The notes under the pieces: generated by a model | Told to the model about the DNA's origin: nothing | The model's database searches: none | Seen by the model: the letters and a program-made list of their open reading frames with translations, nothing else | Assembly (NCBI GenBank): GCA_047777415.1 | Contig: JBKEEO010000002.1 | Location: 992,001 to 1,056,000 of the forward strand | DNA: 64,000 nt | Origin: Caproicibacter sp047777415 | GTDB taxonomy: Bacteria; Bacillota; Clostridia; Oscillospirales; Acutalibacteraceae | Direction of reading: 5' to 3' | Part shown: piece by piece, positions 17,800 to 26,048 of the stretch | How the letters are laid out: the number at the start of each line of letters is the position of its first letter | How positions within the stretch are numbered: the first letter of the stretch is position 1 | Program-made: the position numbers and the translations under genes

Positions 17800-18862
17800 T
17801 GTAGGTTTGTCAAACATATTGGACAGTATGGGATTGTAAAAATTCAGAAGGAGATAACCAGTGAAGGGGACGCATCGGCATATTGTTAGAGCGTCGTAAG
17901 TAGATGGAAAGTTGGTTTTCAAAGTCCGCTAAGGAATAAAAATGGTGTTTGTTGTAAAAGCGCTTTTGGTCTTCGCGATGGCTGCGTTCCACTTTACCAT
18001 TGTGCCTGGGCGTATAAGGCCGAATCAGTTTGTGCCGGATATGCAGTTGAGCGGCAGTGGCCTCGAAGAGCGTCAGCAGATGTTTCTTTGATGGGGAAAA
18101 ACGGTTGGTAAATTCAAAACCGTTGTCAGTTTGAATGCATTCCACATGAACACCGCGCCGAGCAAACCATTTGACAGCTCGTTTAAGAAAGTCGGCAGAA
18201 GAGTAGGTACTCTGTTCAGGGTATGCTGCCAAAAAACGCAGCCTAGAAAATTCATCGATGGCTGTGTACTGAAAAAGCCGAAGCTCAGGGTCGGCAATAC
18301 AGCGCTTTGGGACTACCTTTACATCGATTTGAATGCGCTCTCCGGGATGCGTCATTTGCTCATATGGCTTTGGCTGATATTTTTTCTTCGGTTTTGCTTC
18401 TGGAAAAATCCCCATTCGGCGCATTACACGGAACAGACTTTCCGGACATCGCTTGTATCCGCGCTTTTTTAACCGGGACCATAGTTCAATCATACCGAGT
18501 TCTGGGTTCCTGCGCCGCATGTCGCGAATCAGTTTTAACTCGGCAGGTGTATGTTGGTTTGGATGACTGTGTGGCCTTCTAGACCGGCAAGCCAACGATT
18601 CTAATGTACCGTCATACCGGGCCATCCAAAAGTAAATAAAGGAACGGCTTTTGTTGTACTTTCTGCTTGCACGACTGACACCGTACTTTTGAGCGTAGAT
18701 CATTATGGATTGCCTAAACTTCATATCTTGTGTTACACTATTCATGCAGGAATGGACACTTCCTCTCGGTATGATTTGGTTTGGGTAGCTTTATTGTAAC
18801 CGATGTGTCCATTTCTGTATTTTATTTTTTCTCAACTGTCCAATATGTATTGTAGTCCTACA
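17800..18862. mobile_element. IS481-like element, copy 1 (1063 bp)
   Basis: Terminal inverted repeats start TGTAGG and share ACATATTGGACAGT about 15-28 bases in. A perfect 26-bp direct repeat flanks it (17774-17799 and 18863-18888). One transposase gene fills it on the minus strand. Two further copies of identical length lie at 31521 and 43563. It landed in the intergenic space before tRNA-Ala. See the copy-1 transposase entry for the protein. Confidence 0.93.
17810..18745 (-). CDS. IS481-like DDE transposase, copy 1
   Basis: Cut-and-paste type DDE transposase with an integrase core (rve). An N-terminal helix-turn-helix lies near residues 15-45 (YGVSRASRKYNKSRSFIYFW), and a second one at HTPAELKLIRDMRRRNP. 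Catalytic residues appear as D141 (IQIDVKV), D207 (IQTDNGFEF) and E253 (GKVERSHRED), with 45 residues between the last two. That is longer than the usual 35. Length 311. The three copies differ at only a few residues (for example M or I at 111). Confidence 0.93.
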   Translation of the reverse strand: MNSVTQDMKFRQSIMIYAQKYGVSRASRKYNKSRSFIYFWMARYDGTLESLACRSRRPHSHPNQHTPAELKLIRDMRRRNPELGMIELWSRLKKRGYKRCPESLFRVMRRMGIFPEAKPKKKYQPKPYEQMTHPGERIQIDVKVVPKRCIADPELRLFQYTAIDEFSRLRFLAAYPEQSTYSSADFLKRAVKWFARRGVHVECIQTDNGFEFTNRFSPSKKHLLTLFEATAAQLHIRHKLIRPYTPRHNGKVERSHREDQKRFYNKHHFYSLADFENQLSIYLRRSNNMPMRPLHWLSPSEFLQSHTVQYV

Positions 18863-18949
18863 AGAATTTTTCAAAATTTTTACCCAAACATCTTGCAAAT
18901 ACTGTCTAAATATGATATTATATCAAAGCTGTTTGACAAATAAAAATTC

Positions 18950-19025
18950 GGGGTATTAGCTCAGTTGGGAGAGCGCTACACTGGCAGTGTAGAGGTCAGC
19001 GGTTCGAACCCGCTATGCTCCACCA
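18950..19025 (+). tRNA. tRNA-Ala (anticodon GGC)
   Basis: A full cloverleaf: acceptor GGGGTAT/ATGCTCC with two G-U pairs, D arm GCTC...GAGC, anticodon stem CTACA/TGTAG around loop CTGGCAG (anticodon GGC), T loop TTCGAAC, and a genomically encoded CCA. A terminator follows at once. Confidence 0.96.
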
Positions 19026-19028
19026 AAC

Positions 19029-19060
19029 AAAAACCGCAGACTTTGAAGTCTGCGGTTTTT
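19029..19060 (+). terminator. Terminator of tRNA-Ala
   Basis: Arms AAAACCGCAGACTT and AAGTCTGCGGTTTT with a tiny loop, then T residues. Confidence 0.9.
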
Positions 19061-19101
19061 ACTGTTTAAAAGTACAATTGATTCAGTTGCGGATAACGTT
19101 A

Positions 19102-19136
19102 AAAGTCCGGGAAACACAATTTATTTCCCGGACTTT
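19102..19136. terminator. Bidirectional hairpin before the transporter gene end
   Basis: A perfect 13-base stem (AAAGTCCGGGAAA / TTTCCCGGACTTT). It probably closes the acd-etf-transporter operon on the minus strand, about 95 bases past its last gene. Confidence 0.7.
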
Positions 19137-19229
19137 AATCGATTCGGTCGTTGCTATTTCTATCCACTTATCATACAAATAGGAAAACAGCAACAGCTAT
19201 TACTTCAGACGATAATGCAGCGCTAGAAG

Positions 19230-20468
19230 TCATCTCTTCCCACTCAGCTGCTTTTTGTCCGCTAAGCTGATACCCAATGATACCAAAATTCCAACCAGTG
19301 ACAGACAGCACATAAACAGGTAGGTACTCATATAGGAACCACTGACATCATACAGGGCGCCGGCAATCGTGCTGCCAAAAGAAGCAAAGATAAGATTGGT
19401 ATTGATGACAGAAAAATTTACGGGATAATATTTCTGACCGAAATAGCTGCTGACAAATGCAGAGTTGGTGGGAGTCACACCGCCATAGGCCAAACCGCCA
19501 CAAACAAACCCAAATACAAGAATGGCAAAGTTGCCAGTTTTCAGAGAGAGAATTAACACCAGAGCAGTGAAAATAAATGCCGCATTGACCGTCTGCATCG
19601 TCTTGCTGCGACCAATTTTGTCAAACAGACTGCCAAAGATCACTCGGCCGATGCCGTTAAAAATGGAGATAAGACCCACAACGGTTGCAATAGTACCTGC
19701 GTTCACATTAGGTCCCACCTCTTTGGCAAGACCGCTGGCCTGAGAAACCAGCGCCAGACCGGCAGCACTAAGCAAAATCGCCCACAGGTAGTAAAGCCAG
19801 AACGCCGGCCTTTTAAGCATTACGGCGGTAGGAGCTTCCATAGCTACCGGATTCTCGAACCTCTTTTTGGCACCAACTGCAGCAGGCGGAGAAAAGTCTG
19901 CACCGGGCTTGACTATGAAAAAGCTGCAAATCAAGAGTACCACACAGGTAACCACACCAATAAATGCAAAAGAGGCACGCCATGCCCCGATAACATCCGG
20001 TGTAAAAGCTTGGTAAAGCTTACCCACAATGAAACTGCTCAGGCCAAACCCCATAAGCAGGATACCCGAAATCAGGCCCTGTCGATCCGGAAACCACTTT
20101 CCAATGGTACTCATGCAGGTATTATACACTAAACCGGATGCGAAACCGCAGATTACGCCAAAAGAGATGTAAAGATCAGTTTGGGAATGAAGATGGGAGG
20201 CCATGAAAAATCCGCCAAAAAATAACACCGCTGAAACGATCACATAGCTGCGGGCAGAAAAGCGGTTGCTAAACAGTCCGCCTGCCAGACAGCCCACACA
20301 GAACATAATCATAACAATGGTAAATGCCATGGATAGAGACGCCTTGCTCCAATCAGGAAATTCTGCCGCAATTGGGCTTGCAAGCACACTCCAAGCATAC
20401 ACCATTCCAGCAAAAAGTAAAATGATTACACCCACAGCAGCATAAACCCAACGATTTAAATTTTTCAT
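19230..20468 (-). CDS. OFA-type major facilitator transporter
   Basis: A 12-helix major facilitator of the oxalate/formate antiporter (OFA) group. The N-terminal half has VIILLFAGMVYAWSVLASPI and GKWFPDRQGLISGILLMGFG, the group signature. A central cytoplasmic loop near residues 190-215 separates the halves. It is the last gene of the cluster with acyl-CoA dehydrogenase and electron-transfer flavoprotein. A reasonable inference is exchange of the carboxylate that enters or leaves that pathway. The substrate cannot be told from sequence alone. Length 412. Confidence 0.85.
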   Translation of the reverse strand: MKNLNRWVYAAVGVIILLFAGMVYAWSVLASPIAAEFPDWSKASLSMAFTIVMIMFCVGCLAGGLFSNRFSARSYVIVSAVLFFGGFFMASHLHSQTDLYISFGVICGFASGLVYNTCMSTIGKWFPDRQGLISGILLMGFGLSSFIVGKLYQAFTPDVIGAWRASFAFIGVVTCVVLLICSFFIVKPGADFSPPAAVGAKKRFENPVAMEAPTAVMLKRPAFWLYYLWAILLSAAGLALVSQASGLAKEVGPNVNAGTIATVVGLISIFNGIGRVIFGSLFDKIGRSKTMQTVNAAFIFTALVLILSLKTGNFAILVFGFVCGGLAYGGVTPTNSAFVSSYFGQKYYPVNFSVINTNLIFASFGSTIAGALYDVSGSYMSTYLFMCCLSLVGILVSLGISLADKKQLSGKR

Positions 20469-20548
20469 ATATAGTACTCCTTATTGTGAAAATATCAAAC
20501 AGATGGCACAACTCCTGCCAGCCGTGCATCCACAGAAGATACAACGTT

Positions 20549-21646
20549 TTATAGATTCTCGATGGCTTCAAGCATCATGGGAACAACATGGTACAGGTCG
20601 CCACAGATGCCGTAATCGGCAACCTCAAAAATGGGAGCGTTGCTGTTATTGTTCACAGCAATGATGTATTCGGAATCCTGCATACCAGCCTTGTGTTGAA
20701 TGGCACCGGAGATGCCCAAAGCTACATAGATGCGGGGGCGGACGGTCTTTCCGGTTTGTCCGACTTGATGGTCTGCACTGAGCCAGCCCTCGTCCACAAC
20801 CGCGCGGCTTGCGCCCAAAACGCCTCCGCCCAAAGCTGCAGCCAACTGCTCGGCCAGCTCCAGTCCCTTTCCCACATCTTTGCTGATTCCGTGACCAACT
20901 GAAACAATAACCTCGGCGCTCAGCAAATCCACAGCTCTCTTAGTTTCCTTGACCACTTCAAGCACTTTAGTCTTTATGTCAGCCTCGTCCAACACAACAG
21001 TACACTGCTCTACGATGCAGGCATCGGCTTTCGCCTGATCGAACTCGGCGCATTTCATGACTCCGGGGCGCACGGTGGACATCTGTGGACGGAAGCGGGG
21101 ACAAATGATGGTAGCCATCAAGTGGCCGCCAAAGGCAGGACGAGTCATCTTTAAACCTCTTTCCTCCATATTCCACTTGGTTTTTTCTACATCAATGGTA
21201 GAAGTGCTTTTGAGAAACTCTATGTATTTTTTTGTGTCTATGTCCAAATGAGTGGCATCGGCGGTTAAACCGGTGTGCAGACGGGCTGCACACCGAGGTC
21301 CCAAATCACGACCAATGTTGGTTGCGCCAATCAGCACAATTTCAGGTTTTTTGTCCATTACCATGTCGCACAGCACTTTCGTATAAGCATCGGTGGTATA
21401 GTAGTGCAGCAAAGGACTTTCGCACAAGTAAACACGGTCAGCACCGTATCCGCCCAGCTGCTTTGCCAGCGGAGCGACATTGTCGCCCAACAGCAAGCCG
21501 CACAGTTCCACACCCAGGTCGTCCGCTAATTTCCGCCCCTCACTGAGCAACTCAAAACTGGTCTGATTCAGCACGCCTTCGCGCTGCTCACAAAAGACCC
21601 AAACGCCGTGAAATGCGCTCGTATCCGTATTTATAAACTTTTCCAT
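20549..21646 (-). CDS. etfA: Electron transfer flavoprotein, alpha subunit
   Basis: Half of the EtfAB heterodimer that passes electrons to or from an acyl-CoA dehydrogenase. The N-terminal alpha/beta domain starts near VWVFCEQREGVLNQ. The C-terminal FAD domain has VIVSVGHGISK, GASRAVVDEGWL, QVGQTGKTVRP, YVALGISGAIQH and AVNNNSNAPIFEVADYG, all standard. Length 365, longer than aerobic EtfA (about 310) and nearer the clostridial type. It lies 17 bases after etfB. Whether this pair bifurcates electrons cannot be told by eye. Confidence 0.95.
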   Translation of the reverse strand: MEKFINTDTSAFHGVWVFCEQREGVLNQTSFELLSEGRKLADDLGVELCGLLLGDNVAPLAKQLGGYGADRVYLCESPLLHYYTTDAYTKVLCDMVMDKKPEIVLIGATNIGRDLGPRCAARLHTGLTADATHLDIDTKKYIEFLKSTSTIDVEKTKWNMEERGLKMTRPAFGGHLMATIICPRFRPQMSTVRPGVMKCAEFDQAKADACIVEQCTVVLDEADIKTKVLEVVKETKRAVDLLSAEVIVSVGHGISKDVGKGLELAEQLAAALGGGVLGASRAVVDEGWLSADHQVGQTGKTVRPRIYVALGISGAIQHKAGMQDSEYIIAVNNNSNAPIFEVADYGICGDLYHVVPMMLEAIENL

Positions 21647-21662
21647 TGCAGCGTTCCTCCTT

Positions 21663-22462
21663 TTAGATAATATGCTTTTCTGCCAAGTTGGAAATCAAAC
21701 CCTGTATGGAGGCCTTATCGGCAGGAATCATCTGACCAGCGCCTTTAACCGGCGGGGAAAAGCTTTTGTATACATTGGTAGGAGAACCTTTCAGGCCGAT
21801 GGTGTCCAACTCAATCAGCGGCTCGTCCTTAAGGGTATTGAAATCATAAACGGTATAAGGCTTAGTATCACACTCCATAATGCCCTTGACTGTCATATAG
21901 CGGGGAGTATTAAGCTCCTTGATACAGGTAATCAGGCAGGGGGTCTGCACCTGAATTTTCATGTAACCGTCCTCCAACATCCGCTTAACGGTTAGAATTT
22001 TGCCCTCCATTTTAATGTCAGCGGCGTAGGAAACCTGTGGAATACCAAGCTTTTCAGCAATCTGCGGACCAACTTGGGCGGTGTCCCCATCGATGGCCTG
22101 ACGACCGCAGAAAATCACGTCGTCATTATCTATACCCATGTGAGCAATAGCACCGGCCAAAATCTGACTAGTAGCAAAAGTATCGGACCCACCAAATTCA
22201 CGCCCGGAAACCAGAACTGCTTCATCGGCGCCCATAGCCAGCAGCTCACGCAGCATACCGGCAGCTGGCGGAGGACCCATGGAAACCACAACGACCTTGG
22301 ACCCGGGATTTTCGTCCTTAAGGGTCAAAGCGGCTTCAACCTCATTCAAGTCATCTGGATTCGTAATAGCAGCATTGAGGTGCGGTCCATGGTACCGTCG
22401 GCCTTAACCGCAACTTTGCCGGAGGTATCCGGCACCTGCTTGACGCAAACGATAAATTTCAT
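21663..22462 (-). pseudogene. etfB: Electron transfer flavoprotein, beta subunit, with an apparent frameshift
   Basis: The ATG at 22462 has an excellent AGGAGG site and begins a normal EtfB (KFIVCVKQVPDTSGKVAV, then KADGTMDRT). At about 22376-22381 the frame is lost and the original frame meets TGA within a dozen codons. The rest continues in another frame (ITNPDDLNEVEAALTLKD onward) to 21663, with DGDTAQVGPQ and the other AMP/FAD-site segments intact. One missing base explains it. Restored, the protein is about 266 residues. It could be a real loss, a sequencing error, or recoding. A remaining open frame from a TTG at 22349 would lack 38 N-terminal residues. Confidence 0.85.
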
Positions 22463-22481
22463 ATTTAGGTTCCTCCTTTTC

Positions 22482-23624
22482 TTACTTCAATAAATTGCCG
22501 GCGATGACCATTTGCTGTACTTGGGATGTGCCTTCGTAGATGGATGTGATGCGGGCATCACGATAGAACCGCTCCACCTTGTACTCCTTCATATAACCGT
22601 AGCCGCCATGTACCTGAACTGCTTTGTAGGCTACGCGGTTGCACATTTCGGCAGCATATAGCTTGCTCATGGCACACAGCTTGCTGGAATCCTTTTCACC
22701 CGCATCCTTCGCAACGGCGGTGTGGTAGACAAGCTGACGAGCTGCTTCAATTTCGGTTGCCATATCGGCGAGCATAAAACTGATACCCTGGAACTTTGCG
22801 ATGGGTTGGCCAAACTGTCTGCGCTCCTTGGCATACTTCACAGCTTCATCCAAACAACCCTGTGCAATGCCCAGCGCCTGTGCGGCCATACCCAGACGAC
22901 CACCATACAGGGTTTTCATTGCAGTAGCAAAACCTTTGTGCAGAGGACCTAGAAGGTTGCTTTTGTGAACATGCACATTCTCAAGAATTACATCGCTGGT
23001 GGGGTAACCGATGATGCCCATTTTTTCCTCATGTTTGCCGGTAGAAACACCGGGCAGTTTCATATCCACAATGAACATGGAAATGCCGCGGCTGCCCTTC
23101 TGAGTGGGATCCGTCTTAGCGTAAACAATACAGTAATCAGCAATCGGAGCACCGGAAATAAAGGTCTTGCGGCCATTTAAAATGTAATAGTCGCCGTCTT
23201 CCTCTGCGGTAGTCAGCATTCCGCCTGCATCGGAGCCTGCGCCCGGCTCCGTGAGGCCGAACACTAAAATTTTTTCTCCCTTGGCTACGGGGGTCACATA
23301 TTTCTGCTTCTGCTCCTCTGTTCCGCAGAGCAGCAGAGGTCCCGCACCCAGGGAATTTGATGTATTGGCGTAAAGAGACAGAACTGGAGAAACGCGGGCA
23401 AATTCCTCAATCATCAGGGCGTAAGCTAGACTGTCACCGCCTTGGCCTCCGTACTTCACAGGAATTTTTACGCCCATAAAACCGTTGGCCGCCATTTTTT
23501 TGTGCATATCCCAATTGAATTCTCCGGTTGCTTCCAGCTTGTCCAGAATTTCAGGGGTAAACTCCGTTTCGGCAAACTGACGGTACAGCTTGCGCATCAT
23601 TTCGTGCTTCCCTGAAAGAATCAT
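22482..23624 (-). CDS. Acyl-CoA dehydrogenase
   Basis: Flavoenzyme making or reducing a 2,3-enoyl-CoA, working with EtfAB. The three family domains are visible: N-terminal helices (FMGVKIPVKYGGQGGDSLAY), the middle beta domain with FGLTEPGAGSDAGGM and GRKTFISGAP, and the C-terminal helices with YAKERRQFGQPIAKFQ and QVHGGYGYMKEY. The catalytic base is the Glu of SIYEGTSQVQ. Length 380. It is the first gene of the operon and starts at 23624 after a good AGGAGG. The chain length and direction are not resolvable; butyryl-CoA-type or aryl-acrylyl-type are both possible. Confidence 0.93.
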   Translation of the reverse strand: MILSGKHEMMRKLYRQFAETEFTPEILDKLEATGEFNWDMHKKMAANGFMGVKIPVKYGGQGGDSLAYALMIEEFARVSPVLSLYANTSNSLGAGPLLLCGTEEQKQKYVTPVAKGEKILVFGLTEPGAGSDAGGMLTTAEEDGDYYILNGRKTFISGAPIADYCIVYAKTDPTQKGSRGISMFIVDMKLPGVSTGKHEEKMGIIGYPTSDVILENVHVHKSNLLGPLHKGFATAMKTLYGGRLGMAAQALGIAQGCLDEAVKYAKERRQFGQPIAKFQGISFMLADMATEIEAARQLVYHTAVAKDAGEKDSSKLCAMSKLYAAEMCNRVAYKAVQVHGGYGYMKEYKVERFYRDARITSIYEGTSQVQQMVIAGNLLK

Positions 23625-24123
23625 GCTTTTTTCCTCCTTGTGATAAAGTTTCTTAGTGTGAACAGTCGGAGTATTTTGCTGGTTTTGCTTTGAACCTGCT
23701 TTTCTCTCCGCCCGAGTAGAACCTTAATTTTGGTGCTGATTTTTCATGTTTGCTCTGGTCGCCCCAGCTTTCTGCAAATAACAATCGAATATCTAGCAAA
23801 GTGACGGTAAATAACCTCGCTTTCGGAAAAAGCCCCGGACGACCATTGTTTTATGGGGAACAGTTGTCTCGTTTGCTGTACCGTGATGATTTTTATTCCA
23901 AATAGTAGTTTATAAAGAGTTTCCGGTTAGAATATTTTTCATTGAACTTGTTCAACGAATTTTTTTAATTATGTCACAGTGTGATAATAAAATGTAAACA
24001 AATGAAGAAAAATGATATATTTTTACGCAAGAAAGACACCCTGCATATATCAGAAAGAGGAAATATCAGAAGCTTGTCAATCAATTCTTCATACTGTAGA
24101 ATAAAAATAGATTTCAGAAGAAG
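23625..24123. other. Divergent control region between acd and the tetR-like gene
   Basis: 499 bases without a gene. It holds two palindromes in its distal third: TTGAACTTGTTCAA (23942-23955) and TCACAGTGTGA (23974-23984). They are candidate operators for the divergent TetR protein. The stretch 23640-23930 shows no coding pattern and no hairpin I can call. Confidence 0.5.
23942..23955. promoter_or_regulatory. Candidate TetR operator (perfect palindrome)
   Basis: TTGAAC, two bases, GTTCAA. A second palindrome, TCACA-G-TGTGA, lies 19 bases away. The site is in the shared region upstream of both divergent genes. Operator function is inference. Confidence 0.4.
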
Positions 24124-24723
24124 GTGTCTTATTTGAAAAAAGAGACAAAAAACAAGCGTCAGCTGCAAGCGGAACAAACCAAGAACAAACTGTTTTTTGC
24201 TGCTGATGCTCTATTAAAGGAAAAAAGTTTTCTGGATATTACAATCAGAGACATTGTTGCAAAAGCCAATGTTTCCATTGGCACCTTCTACCACTATTAC
24301 TCCACCAAGATGGATGTGTTCTATGAAACCTACCGAGTGGCGGATCAGTATTTTTCCAAGACGGTTAAACCGCAATTGAATCAACCCACAGCCTATGAAC
24401 GGATTTTAAAGTTTTTTGAGTGGTATTCGTATTATACATCTGAGTTAACCAGTCCCGAGCTGATTGAGCTGCTCTACAATCCCAACAACAAATTTTTTAA
24501 CCGTGATCCACAGGGCGGCATGGTGGGAGTGCTCATCGAAGTTCTGCAGGACGGGCTGAACAGCGGCGAACTGAAGGGTGAAGATACAGCTGAACAGATG
24601 GCCGAATACCTAATGATAGCTGCCCGCGGGCTGGTTTACAATTGGTGTACTGCCGAACGCAATTACAATTTAACGCAGGCGATGCAGCGTTTTGTCACCC
24701 GGCTGATGAAGGCGTACTTGTAA
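24124..24723 (+). CDS. TetR-family regulator, divergent from the acd-etf operon
   Basis: The helix-turn-helix covers about residues 20-65 (LFFAADALLKEKSFLDITIR, then IVAKANVSIGTFYHYYSTK). The C-terminal 130 residues form the ligand domain. The start is GTG at 24124, or TTG at 24133. It faces away from the acyl-CoA dehydrogenase operon across a 499-base region with palindromes, so it is the likely repressor of that operon, plausibly relieved by a CoA ester or the carboxylate. Length 199. Confidence 0.85.
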   Translation: MSYLKKETKNKRQLQAEQTKNKLFFAADALLKEKSFLDITIRDIVAKANVSIGTFYHYYSTKMDVFYETYRVADQYFSKTVKPQLNQPTAYERILKFFEWYSYYTSELTSPELIELLYNPNNKFFNRDPQGGMVGVLIEVLQDGLNSGELKGEDTAEQMAEYLMIAARGLVYNWCTAERNYNLTQAMQRFVTRLMKAYL

Positions 24724-24957
24724 GCCGTAGATATAGGTGCACATTTCCTATAAGAAAACTCGGCAGAACGGCGCTTTGCTTGCTGACCAAATAATTTTGA
24801 AGAACATGAATGAAACAAAACAGCGGTTCGAACTTTCCCTGTCCCCGAAAAACTGCGCATGCTTTAAAAACCTGCGGTTCTTGTACTGTATGTTGATAAA
24901 ACAAAAAGCAGTCAGCCCATCTCAGCTTCTGCTGACTCAGCTAACTGTTGCCACAAA

Positions 24958-24997
24958 AAAATCCGGGAAGCAAATATAACGCTTCCCGGATTTTTTC
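24958..24997. terminator. Bidirectional terminator between convergent genes
   Basis: Arms AATCCGGGAAGC and GCTTCCCGGATT, with A residues before and T residues after. It serves the tetR-like gene on plus and the repeat protein gene on minus. Confidence 0.85.
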
Positions 24998-25000
24998 AAT

Positions 25001-25777
25001 TTATTTAGATGGTCTTAACTCTTTCAATGCTGCCTCAATTGCGTCTGCCTGCTCTTGTGTAAGGGTACCGTCGGCAACCAACTTCTCGAAAGGATTTTGA
25101 TGTTGTTTTTGGTTTCCAATGCCATTTTGCTGTCTTTCGTTAGGCTTTGCATTCAAAACAGCTTCTTCTTGATCCTCTGAAATTGTGCCGTCTGAAACGA
25201 GGTCATCGAGCACTTCCTCCATCGTCTCACCGGAGTCTTTTCCGGATTTCAGTGCTTCGCAAATGGCATCTGCCTCATCCTGCGTCAGAGTACCGTCAGC
25301 AACCAACTTCTCGAAAAGATTTTGATGTTGTTTTTGGTTCCCCATGCCATTTTGCTGTCTTTCGTTAGGCTTTGCATTCAAAACAGCTTCTTCTTGATCC
25401 TCTGAAATTGTGCCGTCCGACACGAGGTCATCGAGCACTTCCTCCATCGTCTCACCGGAGTCTTTTCCTGATTTCATTGCTTCGCAAATGGCATCTGCTT
25501 CATCCTGCGTAAGTGTACCGTCGGCAACCAGCTTTTCGAAAGGATTTTGACGTTGTTTTTGGTTTTCGCCTAGGTTTCCTTGTCTTCCAGTAGGCATTGC
25601 GCTCATCACTGCGGATTCCTGCTCCTGTGTGATGGTGCCGTTGGAAACCAATTCATTCAATACAGATTCGATTGGACTGTTATTTGCTTGTGCAGCAAAC
25701 GCGGTCGCCGTGCAAGACATGGCCAGTACGCCGGCAAGTCCTGCACCGATGGCTCTTTTTAAAAAATCTTTTTTCAT
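25001..25777 (-). CDS. Secreted protein with tandem 75-residue repeats
   Basis: A signal peptide is clear (MKKDFLKRAIGAGLAGVLAM, then SCTATAFAAQA with cleavage after AFA). The mature part is made of near-identical 75-residue units: a helix pair around FEKLVADGTLTQDEADAIC, then GETMEEVLDDLVSDGTISED, then a Gln/Asn/Arg-rich linker (NERQQNG). The DGT-LTQDEAD pattern looks EF-hand-like but lacks the DxDxDG loop. Similar DGTIT/TQEQ repeats occur in clostridial exported proteins of unknown role. No cysteine pairs or anchors are seen. Monocistronic. Confidence 0.8.
   Translation of the reverse strand: MKKDFLKRAIGAGLAGVLAMSCTATAFAAQANNSPIESVLNELVSNGTITQEQESAVMSAMPTGRQGNLGENQKQRQNPFEKLVADGTLTQDEADAICEAMKSGKDSGETMEEVLDDLVSDGTISEDQEEAVLNAKPNERQQNGMGNQKQHQNLFEKLVADGTLTQDEADAICEALKSGKDSGETMEEVLDDLVSDGTISEDQEEAVLNAKPNERQQNGIGNQKQHQNPFEKLVADGTLTQEQADAIEAALKELRPSK
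25079..25570 (-). repeat. 225-bp coding tandem repeat (two full units plus a partial one)
   Basis: The segment starting at 25079 recurs at 25304 and again at 25529, exactly 225 bases apart, with only a few base changes. The units encode the 75-residue repeats of the secreted protein. The first-in-protein unit is the most diverged. Confidence 0.9.
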
Positions 25778-25973
25778 TGTGTATCATCCCTTTCGTAAAT
25801 TGTGTTTTCATTATTTACAAAAGAAATGACGATACTGTTATGATTGCATTAGAAAACAATAAAAAAATCTTAAGCTGCTTTCGTTACCATAAACTTAATT
25901 ACATCAAAGGGATAAATTAACACCCGCCGAATAGCAGCATGACACAAATTGTCAGATTTCATTTTTTTATATG

Positions 25974-26003
25974 AAAAGGAGCAGCTTACCGCCACTCCTT
26001 TTT
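25974..26003. terminator. Hairpin with T run
   Basis: Arms AAAAGGAG and CTCCTTTT around a 13-base loop, 45 bases past the stop of the gene at 26049. Likely terminator; both directions are possible. Confidence 0.55.
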
Positions 26004-26048
26004 GATAATCATAAATCAAGTTTTCCGAACCGCTGCATACTGCAGTTT

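Noticed and set aside
25001..25777. EF-hand calcium-binding repeats
   Set aside because: The DGT-LTQDEAD segments lack the DxDxDG loop and its spacing; only a superficial likeness.
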